Assembly: GCF_010894455.1 (NCBI RefSeq)
Contig: NZ_JAAIXY010000007.1
Location: 124,001-188,000, forward strand
DNA length: 64,000 bases
From: Myxococcus eversor
GTDB lineage: Bacteria > Myxococcota > Myxococcia > Myxococcales > Myxococcaceae
Direction of reading: 5' to 3'
Both the position numbers and the translations under genes were made by a program. Under the pieces are notes generated by a model. That model had not been told where the DNA came from. It searched no databases and saw only the letters and a list, made by a program, of their open reading frames with translations. The first letter of the stretch is position 1, and each line of letters starts with the position of its first letter. Shown here piece by piece: positions 1 to 10,947 of the stretch.

Positions 1-658
1 TGGCCTGCTCCGCCCGCCAGTGCGTGCTGTCCGCCAACAGCCCCACCCACAGGTACGAGACGGCGTCGCGCAGCGTGGAGCGGATGCCCGCGGGATAGGT
101 GTTCGGCTCGACGTACTCGGACAGCACCTTCACCGGCTCCGCGCCCAGCGACTGCCGCTGCTTCCAGACGTCCTCGTACGCGCGCTGCGCCTCGGTGAGG
201 ATCTGCTCGTACGTCCACGCCTTCAGGTCCACCGGCCCCGTGGACGCCACCAGCTCGCGCTTGCGCACCTCCCAGCTGTACACCTGCGCATAGGTGACGA
301 GCGCGTTGGCGTAGTAGAGGTTCAGCGTCGCGCGAGCCAGCGCCCCCTTCGGCCAGGGCTGCTCGCGAAGGAAGCGCACCGTCGTCTCGTAGCCGTGCAG
401 CGCCGAGCGCAGCTGCACGGTGCGAATCAGCGCGCGCGTCCACTCGGACTCGTCCGCGCCGTTGCGCGCCTGATTGAGGCGGGCCTCCGCGGCCTGCGCG
501 GCGGCCTCCACCTTCTGGTTCGACACCAGCGCGTCGATGTCCTTCCACGAAGAGAGCGCCTTGGCCTGCGCCGCTCGGGCCACGGGCGTGGCGAGCAGCA
601 ACAGGGACAAGAGCGCCAGCGCGACAGCGGATGTCCAGGTCCGGAGGGTGTGGTGCAT
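1..658 (-). CDS. N-terminal part of a large exported protein, probably alpha-2-macroglobulin-like (partial)
   Basis: Only the first ~219 residues lie in the window; the gene continues past base 1. It starts with ATG at 658 and has a clear Sec signal peptide (basic residues, then ALALLSLLLLATPVARA, cleavage after ARA). The rest is helical and Trp/Tyr-rich, with segments such as LNLYYANALVTYAQVYSWEV and YPAGIRSTLRDAVSYL that resemble the helical N-terminal region of long bacterial alpha-2-macroglobulin family proteins, which trap proteases in the periplasm. The MG domains and any thioester would be outside the window. The family assignment is from remembered resemblance, so it is tentative; the export signal is directly visible. 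Confidence 0.6.
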   Translation of the reverse strand, partial: MHHTLRTWTSAVALALLSLLLLATPVARAAQAKALSSWKDIDALVSNQKVEAAAQAAEARLNQARNGADESEWTRALIRTVQLRSALHGYETTVRFLREQPWPKGALARATLNLYYANALVTYAQVYSWEVRKRELVASTGPVDLKAWTYEQILTEAQRAYEDVWKQRQSLGAEPVKVLSEYVEPNTYPAGIRSTLRDAVSYLWVGLLADSTHWRAEQA

Positions 659-707
659 GGTCGGCACTCTAGACACATGAGGCCGACCGAGCGTTCCACA
701 ATGCTCC

Positions 708-1340
708 TCAGGAAGTGGGTGTCGCTCCCGCCTCGCCCCCCGGCGCCTTGAGACGCAGGCCCACCAGATAGACCTCCATGCTGGCGCCGCGCGTTGCTTC
801 TGGGCGAACCACCTTCACCTCCTCGAAGAGGGCGCGCACCTGGTTGCGGAAGTCCTCGAAGTCGCCCCCCATGAACACCTTCGCCACGAAGGACGAGCCC
901 GGCCGACCGCGCGTCGCGGCCAGCTCCAGCGCCTTGCCCGCCAGCCGCAGACTGCGCGCCTCGTCGGTGGCCTTGATGCCGCTCGTCTTCGGCGCCATGT
1001 CGGAAATCACGGCGTCGAACGGACCGTCATGCAGCGCCGTCAGCTTCGCGTCGAAGTCGTCCGCGAGCACGTCCAGCACCGCGGTGCGCACGTGCCGCTG
1101 CATGAAGGGACGGATGGCGACGATGTCCACGCCAATCACCTGGCCCGACGTGCCCACGGCCTCCGCGAGAATCTGGAGGAACCCTCCGGGCGCGGCCCCC
1201 AGGTCGAGGACCACGTGGCCCTTCTTCACCATGGGGAAGCGCTTGATGAGCTCGTCCACCTTGAAGGCGGAGCGAGCCCGCAGGCCCTCCTGCTTGGCTT
1301 TCTGGAAATAGTGGTCTTTAGGACGGTAGGGCTTGCCCAT
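708..1340 (-). CDS. rlmE: RlmE (FtsJ/RrmJ) family 23S rRNA 2'-O-methyltransferase
   Basis: A 210-residue SAM-dependent methyltransferase of the RrmJ family, which 2'-O-methylates U2552 in the A loop of 23S rRNA at a late step of 50S assembly. The typical N-terminus GKPYRPKDHYFQKAKQEG is followed by RSAFK (first catalytic Lys), the SAM-binding motif DLGAAPGGFL, VISDMAPKTSG (catalytic Asp), FVAKVFMGG (second Lys) and SMEVYLVGL (Glu), so the K-D-K-E tetrad is intact. I chose ATG 1340 because it gives the family's usual N-terminus; an in-frame ATG at 1361 would add seven residues. Length is normal for the family. Confidence 0.93.
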   Translation of the reverse strand: MGKPYRPKDHYFQKAKQEGLRARSAFKVDELIKRFPMVKKGHVVLDLGAAPGGFLQILAEAVGTSGQVIGVDIVAIRPFMQRHVRTAVLDVLADDFDAKLTALHDGPFDAVISDMAPKTSGIKATDEARSLRLAGKALELAATRGRPGSSFVAKVFMGGDFEDFRNQVRALFEEVKVVRPEATRGASMEVYLVGLRLKAPGGEAGATPTS

Positions 1341-1437
1341 GTCAGAGGGGCTCCCTACCATCCGCTACTGTCTTCGGGAAGCCGGAGCAGTCGTGGGTGT
1401 GCAGGCCCGCGCAATGGCGATTCCGGAGGACGTTGCG

Positions 1438-1854
1438 ATGGGCACCCGGGGCTTGACGGCTGCGCTGTGTTTCACCCTGTTGTCGGCGGGTGGAGCGGTC
1501 TACTGCTACACCCGGGCGGACGCACTCCAGGTCCAGGGCCAGTGGCTGATGGAACGCGGCACCGCCCAGGCCGAGGAGTACGCGAACCGGCTGGACGGCA
1601 AGGCCGCGGACGCCCAGCTCAAGACCTTCGCCGAGCGGCGCGGCGTGCTGGAGAAGGCCCACCTGTGGGAGCGGGGCATGATGCTCGGTGTCCTGGCCGC
1701 GGCCATGGCCCTGGTGGGCGCCTACGTCCTGTTCCTGCTCAACCGCCTGGATGACCAGCTCCTGGATGCCCTGGGCGATTTGCGCCCCACCCCGCCCCCG
1801 TCGGCCGCTCCCTCGGAGCCCACGGGAGCACTCGTGTCCAGCCTTCAACGGTAG
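1438..1854 (+). CDS. Small two-helix membrane protein of unknown function
   Basis: A 138-residue protein with a hydrophobic N-terminal segment (TAALCFTLLSAGGAVYCY), a charged middle of about 60 residues likely to form a helical hairpin, a second hydrophobic segment (MMLGVLAAAMALVGAYVLFL) and a Pro-rich tail. The start at 1438 is chosen because GGAGGA lies 7 nt before it; upstream in-frame ATGs at 1414 and 1333 lack this and the latter overlaps rlmE. The gene runs divergently from rlmE. I do not recognise a family; the topology suggests both ends on the same side of the membrane with the charged loop on the other. Confidence 0.75.
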   Translation: MGTRGLTAALCFTLLSAGGAVYCYTRADALQVQGQWLMERGTAQAEEYANRLDGKAADAQLKTFAERRGVLEKAHLWERGMMLGVLAAAMALVGAYVLFLLNRLDDQLLDALGDLRPTPPPSAAPSEPTGALVSSLQR

Positions 1855-1913
1855 GACTCCCGAGGACCTTCGCGCGCTGGCACAATGGCGCCCCTGCTCT
1901 CGCGGAGGTGGCC

Positions 1914-2201
1914 ATGCCCGGCTGTGCGCACTGTGGACACACGCTCGACATCATCGGCAATCAGGTGGGACGCGGCGACACCTGTCCGCACTGTGAAGAG
2001 GACGTGCGCTCGTGCCGCAACTGTCGGCACTTCGAACCGAGCGTCGCCAAGGAGTGCAAGGAGCCCTTCGCCGAAGTGCCCTCCGACAAGGACGGCGCCA
2101 ACTTCTGCGAGCTGTTCCAGGTAGGCGAAGGCGGCCTGCACGCGAAGGCCAGCCGCGACGCGATGATGAGCGCCGCGGAGGCCCTGTTCAGGAAGCGCTG
2201 A
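1914..2201 (+). CDS. Small zinc-ribbon-like cysteine-rich protein
   Basis: A 95-residue soluble protein with three CxxC pairs near the N-terminus (CAHC, CPHC, CRNC) and two more cysteines (ECKEP and NFCELF). The pairs are arranged as one zinc ribbon plus a second possible Zn or Fe-S site. The motif CRNCRHFEP followed by ANFCELF is seen in small conserved bacterial proteins of unknown role. GGAGG at 1904-1908 sits 5 nt before ATG 1914, which decides the start over the GTG at 1908. It may be co-transcribed with the membrane protein 59 nt upstream. Confidence 0.75.
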   Translation: MPGCAHCGHTLDIIGNQVGRGDTCPHCEEDVRSCRNCRHFEPSVAKECKEPFAEVPSDKDGANFCELFQVGEGGLHAKASRDAMMSAAEALFRKR

Positions 2202-2210
2202 CGCGGCGAT

Positions 2211-2822
2211 TCAGCGCGCGAGTCCCGGGCCCACGGCCACCGCCGAACCCACGAACGGGACGACCTTGGAGAAGCCCGGCGGCGGACTCGCCAGCGCGAG
2301 GGGACCGGACTCGCCCCACTGCGTGATTCCGTGGGGCAGCAGGTCCTTCAAGTCGTAGCGCTCGCCGTGCAGCTCGAAGGCGGTGCTCCACACGAGGCGG
2401 GCCGTGAAGACGTTCATCGACAGCGAGCGGCCGGTGCTCGCGGGCCCGCTGAACGCGCCGCCCACGACGAGGCTTGCCCGGCGGAACGTGGCGATGGGAC
2501 GCCCTTCGGAGAACGACGCCGGGTCGTCGAAGTGGGCCCGCGCGTGGCCCGGCTCCTTGAGGTAGACGGTGAAGTCCCCCACGGGGTCCACGCTCAGCGA
2601 CAGCCCTCCGTTGTCGACGGACACGGACTTGAACGGCGTGGAGCGGAAGGTCAGGAGCGCGGTGGCCTCGGCCACCTTCCCGGTGGGGTCCTCGAGCAGC
2701 GGCCCGTGCAGTCCCTCCAGGTGGAGGAAGAAGCCCAGGTCCTGGAGCGTCGAGTCCTCCGACGACAGGTAGAAACGGCCCGTCACGTACCACGCCACGC
2801 TCGCCGGAATCACGGGTGCCAT
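2211..2822 (-). CDS. Hypothetical protein, beta-rich, no recognised domain
   Basis: A 203-residue protein without a signal peptide. It looks like alternating beta strands (VAWYVTGRFYLS, ATALLTFRSTPF, LSLSVDPVGDFTVYLK, MNVFTARLVWSTAF) with a Gly/Pro-rich end, and contains no cysteine. ATG 2822 is preferred because GGAGG lies 6 nt upstream; the GTG codons just before it are poorer choices. It converges with the 1914-2201 gene with a gap of 9 nt. I do not recognise the family and infer no function. Confidence 0.7.
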   Translation of the reverse strand: MAPVIPASVAWYVTGRFYLSSEDSTLQDLGFFLHLEGLHGPLLEDPTGKVAEATALLTFRSTPFKSVSVDNGGLSLSVDPVGDFTVYLKEPGHARAHFDDPASFSEGRPIATFRRASLVVGGAFSGPASTGRSLSMNVFTARLVWSTAFELHGERYDLKDLLPHGITQWGESGPLALASPPPGFSKVVPFVGSAVAVGPGLAR

Positions 2823-2879
2823 CACCACCTCCAGGGCGACACCCTAGCCGACCGCGCGGCCCATGCTAAACGGCGGGAG

Positions 2880-3188
2880 ATGAACCGGAACCTCCTCGTC
2901 CTGTCCGCGCTGCTGTGCCTGACTGGCTGCACCACCATCGGGGCCACCAACTACGCCGTGCCCAAGGAGCGGGCCACCGAGTGCAAGCAGATCTGCACCG
3001 ACCTGGACATGGACCTGGGCGCGGTGGTCGTCATCCGCAGCTCCGCCGGGTGCGTGTGTCAGCCGCGTCCCGCGGAGGGCACGCCCGTGGGCGCTGGCGC
3101 GGCGGCGGCGGGCAGCGCGGCCATCCAGGTGCTCGAGGAGGAGCAGTTCAGCGGCACCTACGCGCAACAGCAGCAGGGCATCCGGTAG
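2880..3188 (+). CDS. Small cysteine-containing lipoprotein
   Basis: A 102-residue predicted lipoprotein. The signal sequence MNRNLLVLSALLCLTGC ends in the lipobox LTGC, so the mature protein would begin at Cys17. Four further cysteines lie in ECKQICTD and AGCVCQ and could form two disulfides. The C-terminus is Ala/Gln-rich. The ATG at 2880 is preceded directly by GGCGGGAG with almost no spacer, and a seven-codon mini-reading frame (2863-2883) overlaps it as ATGA, so initiation may be inefficient or coupled. No family recognised. Confidence 0.72.
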   Translation: MNRNLLVLSALLCLTGCTTIGATNYAVPKERATECKQICTDLDMDLGAVVVIRSSAGCVCQPRPAEGTPVGAGAAAAGSAAIQVLEEEQFSGTYAQQQQGIR

Positions 3189-3229
3189 GCCCCGGCTCGT
3201 CGCGGGCGCGTGCGGCGGTGGAACGACGA

Positions 3230-3255
3230 CGGGCGGGCCTCTTCAGACCCGCCCG
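3230..3255. terminator. Hairpin between convergent genes
   Basis: CGGGCGGG (3230-3237) and CCCGCCCG (3248-3255) form a perfect 8-bp GC stem with a 10-nt loop. It sits between the stop of the lipoprotein gene and the stop of the acyl-CoA dehydrogenase gene, so it could serve both strands. No T tract follows. Confidence 0.55.
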
Positions 3256-3267
3256 CCATGCGCGGCG

Positions 3268-4407
3268 CTAGAAGCCGTAGAGCTTCGAGATGATCTCCTT
3301 CATCACCTCGGAGGTCCCGCCGCCGATGGTGATGAGGCGCACGTCGCGCCACATGCGGGCGATGGGCGTCTCCTCGATGTAGCCCATGCCGCCGAAGAAC
3401 TGCTGCGTGTCGTAGGCCACGCGCTGGGCCAGGTCGCCCGCGAACAGCTTCGCCATGGAGACCTCCTTCACGGGGCTCTCCTTCCGGTCGAAGAGGTCCA
3501 CCGCGTGGTACGTCAGCCGCTTCGCCGCTTCGATGGCCGTCAGGTGCTCCACGAACTTGTGGCGCCACACCTGGAACTTCATCAGCGGCCGGCCGAACGC
3601 CTCGCGCTCGTTGCCGTACTGGATGGCGTCCTCCATCATCCGCTCCATGCCGGCCACGGTGGTGATGGCGCCGACCAGGCGCTCGCCCTGGAAGTTCGTC
3701 ATGATGTGGTAGAAGCCCTCGTTCTCCTCGCCCAGCACGTAGCGGGCGGGGATGCGGCAGTCCTCGAAGTAGAGGATGGCCGTGTCCGAGGACAGGTTGC
3801 CAATCTTGTCCAGCTTCTTGGAGACGCCAAACCCCTTCACGTCCGTGGGGAACGTCACCAGGGAGATGCCGCCGTAGCCCTCACCACCGGTGCGCACCGC
3901 CAGGGTGATGAAGTCCGCGCGCGTGCCGTTGGTGATCCACATCTTCGAGCCGTTGATGACGTAGTCATCCCCGTCCCGGCGCGCCGTCGTCTTGATGCTC
4001 GCCACGTCCGAGCCGCACCCCGGCTCGCTCACGCCCAGCGCGGCGATCTTCTCGCCCTTGAGCGCGGGCTCCAGGAACTCCCGCTTCTGCTCGTCGGTGC
4101 CAATCTCGTTGATGATGGGCGTGGCCATCTGGCTCTGCACCAGCAGCGCCATGTTCACGCCCGCGTTGCGGCTGTAGCTCAGCTCCTCGCAGAACGCCGT
4201 CACGTACCAGTAGTCCAGCCCGCTGCCGCCGAACTTCGGGTCATGGTTGATGCCGAGGAAGCCCAGCTCCGCGCACTTCTTGAACAGCTCACGCGGGAAG
4301 ATGCCGGCCCGGTCCCACTCCAACCCGTACGGCGCCATCTCCTTCTCGACGAAGGCTCGCACCGTCCTGCGGAAGGCCTCGTGCTCCTCGGTGAACGGGT
4401 TCGGCAT
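3268..4407 (-). CDS. Acyl-CoA dehydrogenase, long-chain (LCAD/IVD-like catalytic base)
   Basis: A 379-residue FAD-dependent acyl-CoA dehydrogenase catalysing the first alpha,beta-dehydrogenation of fatty-acid beta-oxidation, passing electrons to ETF. Family hallmarks are [27 protein letters not shown] and [16 protein letters not shown]. The medium-chain enzyme's Glu is missing: the C-terminal motif reads [12 protein letters not shown] where MCAD has YEGT. Instead Glu242 in FQGERLVGA occupies the place of the base used by long-chain and isovaleryl-CoA dehydrogenases. GAGGAG precedes ATG 4407. A perfect palindrome lies 32-49 nt upstream of the start. Chain-length preference cannot be read from sequence alone. 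Confidence 0.93.
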   Translation of the reverse strand: MPNPFTEEHEAFRRTVRAFVEKEMAPYGLEWDRAGIFPRELFKKCAELGFLGINHDPKFGGSGLDYWYVTAFCEELSYSRNAGVNMALLVQSQMATPIINEIGTDEQKREFLEPALKGEKIAALGVSEPGCGSDVASIKTTARRDGDDYVINGSKMWITNGTRADFITLAVRTGGEGYGGISLVTFPTDVKGFGVSKKLDKIGNLSSDTAILYFEDCRIPARYVLGEENEGFYHIMTNFQGERLVGAITTVAGMERMMEDAIQYGNEREAFGRPLMKFQVWRHKFVEHLTAIEAAKRLTYHAVDLFDRKESPVKEVSMAKLFAGDLAQRVAYDTQQFFGGMGYIEETPIARMWRDVRLITIGGGTSEVMKEIISKLYGF

Positions 4408-4438
4408 GCACTCTCCTCATTGGCGGGGGGACAACAAG

Positions 4439-4456
4439 ATTGATTTTCGAATCAAT
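4439..4456. promoter_or_regulatory. Palindromic operator candidate upstream of the acyl-CoA dehydrogenase
   Basis: ATTGATT-TTCG-AATCAAT is a perfect 7+7 inverted repeat 32 nt upstream of the dehydrogenase ATG. The core TTGATT-N4-AATCAA recurs exactly upstream of the SCP2-domain gene (12601-12616). The size and symmetry fit a TetR- or FadR-like dimer site; the regulator is not identified in this window. Confidence 0.55.
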
Positions 4457-4695
4457 AACAGGCGCCTCCGAGAAGCAACAAGGACCGCCAGTGCCCCGCG
4501 CGTGACGCGGCGTGCCATCACCGGGGTGGTTGAGGTATGCTGACGCAGCGCGGTATCCGATGGGCTCCAGAGCGGACGTCGAGGGCGAACCAGCGCCCCG
4601 CCCTCTGGTGCAGCCCTCGAAGAAAGTCCTGCTTGCCAGGCAGGCGGGCATTAAGTAGGCCCGGCGGGAGATAGTCCGCATCGCGGAGTATCCCC
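4457..4695. other. Non-coding stretch between acyl-CoA dehydrogenase and RND operon
   Basis: I see no convincing gene here. The stretch holds only a short hairpin, CCTGC/GCAGG at 4628-4644, and is otherwise unremarkable apart from being somewhat less GC-rich than the coding DNA around it. Confidence 0.5.
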
Positions 4696-4723
4696 TTGAC
4701 AGACAGTTCAGGGACTGTAGTTT
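4696..4723 (+). promoter_or_regulatory. Sigma-70-like promoter with embedded inverted repeat, RND operon
   Basis: TTGACA (4696-4701) and TAGTTT (4718-4723) are separated by 16 nt. The spacer is filled by the inverted repeat ACAGT-TCAGGG-ACTGT (4703-4718). A repressor bound there would block RNA polymerase. The operon's own MarR protein is the obvious candidate, which is inference. Confidence 0.5.
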
Positions 4724-4811
4724 CCGGGCCGCAGAATTTCCAAAGGTTTGAGCCGGCGTGGAGTGCCCTGGAGGGGTCCGGGGCCCGCGAGCTGGCAGGA
4801 GCAGGACGACC

Positions 4812-5909
4812 GTGATTCGACGCATGTGGGTGGCCGCGGTGCTGGCGGCGGTGATGATGACGGGCTGCGGCAAGGGTGGCGCCGCGCCGGCCCTTCCGGC
4901 GCAGCAGGGCTCGTCGGCGCTGGGCGTGAAGGCCATTGCTCCGGCGACGGAGCTGGAGGCCAGCGTGACGCGCGTGACGGGTCAGGTCCGCTCCAAGCAG
5001 GAGGCGACGCTGAGCCCCCAGGCGACCGGCACCATCGCGAAGATGCTGGTGAAGGTGGGCGACAAGGTGAAGAAGGGCCAGGTCCTGGCCGTGCTGGACA
5101 CGTCCAACGTCGCCATCGGCGTGGAGCAGGCGCGCGCGGTGAAGGCGGCGGCGGACGCGGCGCTGCAGCTGGCGACGAACAACCTGGAGCGCACCCGCAA
5201 GGTGGCGGAGTCGGGTGGCATCGCCGCGGCGGGGTTGGATCAGGCGGAGATCGGCACGAAGCAGGCCGCCGCCCAGGCCGCCCAGGCCGCCGCCACGTTG
5301 CGCATGGCGGAGGAGAACCTGCGGGACATGTCGATTCTCGCCCCCTTCGACGGGGTCATCACCGCGCGAATGAAGAGCCTGGGCGACACGGTGGCGATGA
5401 CGCCGCCCACGTCCGTCTTCACGCTGGTGGACACCAGCGGCCTGGAAGTGCGCGCGCTGGTCCCCGAGTCCGTGGTGGACAAGGTCAAGCCGGGCACCAA
5501 GACGCAGGGCACGGTGAGCCCCAGCGGCATGCGCTTCGAGGTGACGGTCTCCATGGTGGGTTCCACCGTCGACACCACCAACCGCACGGTGGAGGTGCTG
5601 GCGGACGTGGTGGGTGAGACGGCGTCGCCGCTGCGCCCGGGCGCGCTGGTGGACCTGGACTTCTCCAACGTGGCGGGCCAGTCCGACGACAAGGGCCTCT
5701 TCCTGCCGACGCAGGCCGTCAGCTCGCGAGGCCAGCAGGGCTTCGTGTGGGTGGTGCAGGACGGCACCGTGCGCAAGCGCGACGTGCGCGTGGAGCGCGT
5801 GCTCCCTGGCTACGTCCGCATTCTCCAGGGCCTGGCCGCCGACGAGCGCGTGCTCGCCGACTCTTCCCTGGACGTGAAGGAGGGCACGGCCGTCCGCGTT
5901 GTGCAGTGA
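4812..5909 (+). CDS. RND efflux periplasmic adaptor (membrane fusion protein), lipoprotein
   Basis: A 365-residue HlyD/AcrA-type adaptor that would link the inner-membrane RND pump to an outer-membrane channel. The N-terminus VIRRMWVAAVLAAVMMTGC carries a lipobox (MTGC), so it is probably anchored by lipid. It then shows a lipoyl half (GTIAKMLVKVGDKVKKGQVL), a short helical hairpin rich in Ala/Gln, the second lipoyl half (ILAPFDGVITARMKSLGDTV) and beta-barrel and membrane-proximal domains (FLPTQAVSSRGQQGFVWVV). GTG 4812 is chosen over ATG 4824 because an AGGAG-like site fits it. It is the first gene of a three-gene operon; no outer-membrane factor is encoded beside it. Confidence 0.9.
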   Translation: MIRRMWVAAVLAAVMMTGCGKGGAAPALPAQQGSSALGVKAIAPATELEASVTRVTGQVRSKQEATLSPQATGTIAKMLVKVGDKVKKGQVLAVLDTSNVAIGVEQARAVKAAADAALQLATNNLERTRKVAESGGIAAAGLDQAEIGTKQAAAQAAQAAATLRMAEENLRDMSILAPFDGVITARMKSLGDTVAMTPPTSVFTLVDTSGLEVRALVPESVVDKVKPGTKTQGTVSPSGMRFEVTVSMVGSTVDTTNRTVEVLADVVGETASPLRPGALVDLDFSNVAGQSDDKGLFLPTQAVSSRGQQGFVWVVQDGTVRKRDVRVERVLPGYVRILQGLAADERVLADSSLDVKEGTAVRVVQ

Positions 5910-5943
5910 CGCCTGCCCTCCCCCTTACCTTTGGAGCTCCTGA

Positions 5944-9083
<3,140 letters not shown>

Positions 9084-9084
<1 letters not shown>

Positions 9085-9653
9085 TGCGAGTGCCGGCCAA
9101 CAGACCGGCCCTCCGCGTGCAGCCGTCCGGCGCAGGCGAGGAGGAGCTCGAGCTCACCGAGGAGGGCGACACCCTGCCCTCCGAGGCCGAGGGAGACGCT
9201 CCCACGCCCGCGTCACGGCGGCTGCACGAGCTCATCATCCAGCTCGGGCGGTACCGCTCCTTGCGAGACCCGCTCCATGGCATCTGCGAGAGCAATCAGC
9301 TCACCCCCACGCAGATCCACGCGCTGATGTGGCTGGGCAATGACGGCCCCACACACGTGGGAGTCCTTGCCCAGCGTGTCGGCATCACCAAGAAGACCAT
9401 CACCGGAGTGGTGGACCGGCTGGAGGCCATGAAGCTGGTGGAGCGCACGCGGGACGCCGAGGACCGGCGCGCCGTCGTCGCGCAGCTCACCCAGGAGGGC
9501 GCCAAGCTCTTCAACCTCATCAGTCGCAGCGTCGACCAGGGCCTGCGACGCATGCTGGACCTGCTTCCGCCCGATGACCAGGAGGCCCTCTTCGGCCTGC
9601 TGGAGCGGATGCTGAAGCGGCTCGGAGGCACCACCTCCGAACAGGCGGTCTAG
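9084..9653 (+). CDS. MarR family transcriptional regulator
   Basis: A 189-residue MarR-type winged-helix repressor with an N-terminal acidic extension of about 45 residues (EEELELTEEGD). The HTH region includes THVGVLAQRVGITKKTITGVVDRLEAMKLVER, and the wing carries the family signature DAEDRRAVVAQLTQEG. Its ATG overlaps the stop of the RND pump (TGATG), so translation is coupled. A repressor as the last gene of a pump operon usually autoregulates it; the inverted repeat in the promoter at 4703-4718 is the candidate site. Ligand unknown. Confidence 0.92.
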
Positions 9654-9654
9654 G

Positions 9655-10920
9655 ATGCAAGAGCGCGCGCCGGTGGCGAATTCCGCCCGGCGCGCGCTCC
9701 GTTGTTTCCAGAAGCCACTGCTCCTCGTCATCTCCGTGCTCGCGACGACGGCGGCGGGTGCCACACCGACAGGCCAGGAGCTGGCCGGACGGTGCCGCGC
9801 CTGGGCCTCGGATGCGCACCATCCATGGGCACTCGCGCATGGTGTCGTGCTGGAAGGCCGCGCCTTCCGCGCGAGCGACGGCCGGCTCGCCTCCGACGTG
9901 GTGGTGTCCGACTTCCTGCGCCGGACGCCCGCGCTCGAAGACGCGCCCTCGAAGGGGGCCGACCTCTTCTTCGAACCATTCACCTCCGACAACAGCACCC
10001 CGGTGGAGCCCCACCCCGCCCTTCAGGTGAAGACGTTGCTGGCCGCGGGGCTGCCGCTGTCCCAGCGCTTCACGGCGTCATGGGGCACGGTGACGCTGCG
10101 CGAGCTGGTGGAGGACGTGAAGCGCGACTTCCGGATGGACCAGGTGGCCTCGGCCGAGAGTGCCTGGATGCTCGATGTCCTCTCGCTGGCCTCTCGTCCC
10201 GGTGACACGTTCCGCGATGGCACGGGGCGACAGGTGGGCGTGAACGCGGTGATGGAGCGCGCGCTCGCCACGCTGGAGGCGGAGCAGGCCGAGCTCGCTT
10301 CGGGCATGAAGGCAGGGCGACACGAGGTGCCCAAGCGGGGCCAGGGCATCTACGCGCACCCCTGCGGGGGCCTGCACTACTTCCAGGCCGTGGCGGGCTG
10401 GGCGCGCCACCCGACCGTGCGCGCGGCGTGGAAGCAACGGCTGGCGGCGCAGGTGGACGTGCTGCTGTACCGACTGGACTCGGAGATGCGGCAGTACGAG
10501 ACGGCCTGGGCCTCGGTACCCACGCAGCGCGAATTGGTACTGGCGCAGATGCTGAAGTTCCAGGGGCACTTCCTCGAGACACTCGGACGCTTCCGCGACG
10601 ACACCGGCTGGCGCCCCACCGCCGTCCAGCAAGAGACCGTGGAACGGGCGCGCGGATATCTGGAGAACACGCTGCGGAGGATGGACGAGACGGGACTGCT
10701 CGCGGCCCCCGCGTCCGTCGCCACACGGAATCGACAGCTCGCGTTGGACCTGGTGGGTGACACCTGCCACGCGGCGCACGGTGAAGCGCTCTGGAGTCGC
10801 CCATCCTCCGGACGGACTCCATCACGAGCAGCTCCGACACCCTCTCCGCAGGCCAGCCCGACTCGCCAAGCAGGTGGCGACGAGTTCCGGGCGCCTTGCC
10901 TGCTTCCGCGCTGCCCCTGA
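9655..10920 (+). CDS. Exported protein of unknown function
   Basis: A 421-residue protein starting one base after the MarR stop, so probably in the RND operon. A hydrophobic segment at residues ~20-37 (PLLLVISVLATTAAGATP) looks like a signal peptide after a basic N-terminus. The body is mostly helical with many conserved-looking Trp, Arg and Glu residues and the phrases YAHPCGGLHYFQAV and LVGDTCHAAHGEAL, which hold Cys/His but no classic CxxCH heme motif. The last ~45 residues are Pro/Ser-rich and may be disordered. I do not recognise a family; its position suggests a link to whatever the pump handles. Confidence 0.7.
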   Translation: MQERAPVANSARRALRCFQKPLLLVISVLATTAAGATPTGQELAGRCRAWASDAHHPWALAHGVVLEGRAFRASDGRLASDVVVSDFLRRTPALEDAPSKGADLFFEPFTSDNSTPVEPHPALQVKTLLAAGLPLSQRFTASWGTVTLRELVEDVKRDFRMDQVASAESAWMLDVLSLASRPGDTFRDGTGRQVGVNAVMERALATLEAEQAELASGMKAGRHEVPKRGQGIYAHPCGGLHYFQAVAGWARHPTVRAAWKQRLAAQVDVLLYRLDSEMRQYETAWASVPTQRELVLAQMLKFQGHFLETLGRFRDDTGWRPTAVQQETVERARGYLENTLRRMDETGLLAAPASVATRNRQLALDLVGDTCHAAHGEALWSRPSSGRTPSRAAPTPSPQASPTRQAGGDEFRAPCLLPRCP

Positions 10921-10947
10921 CTCGTTCAGGAACATCGGGCGACTGAC

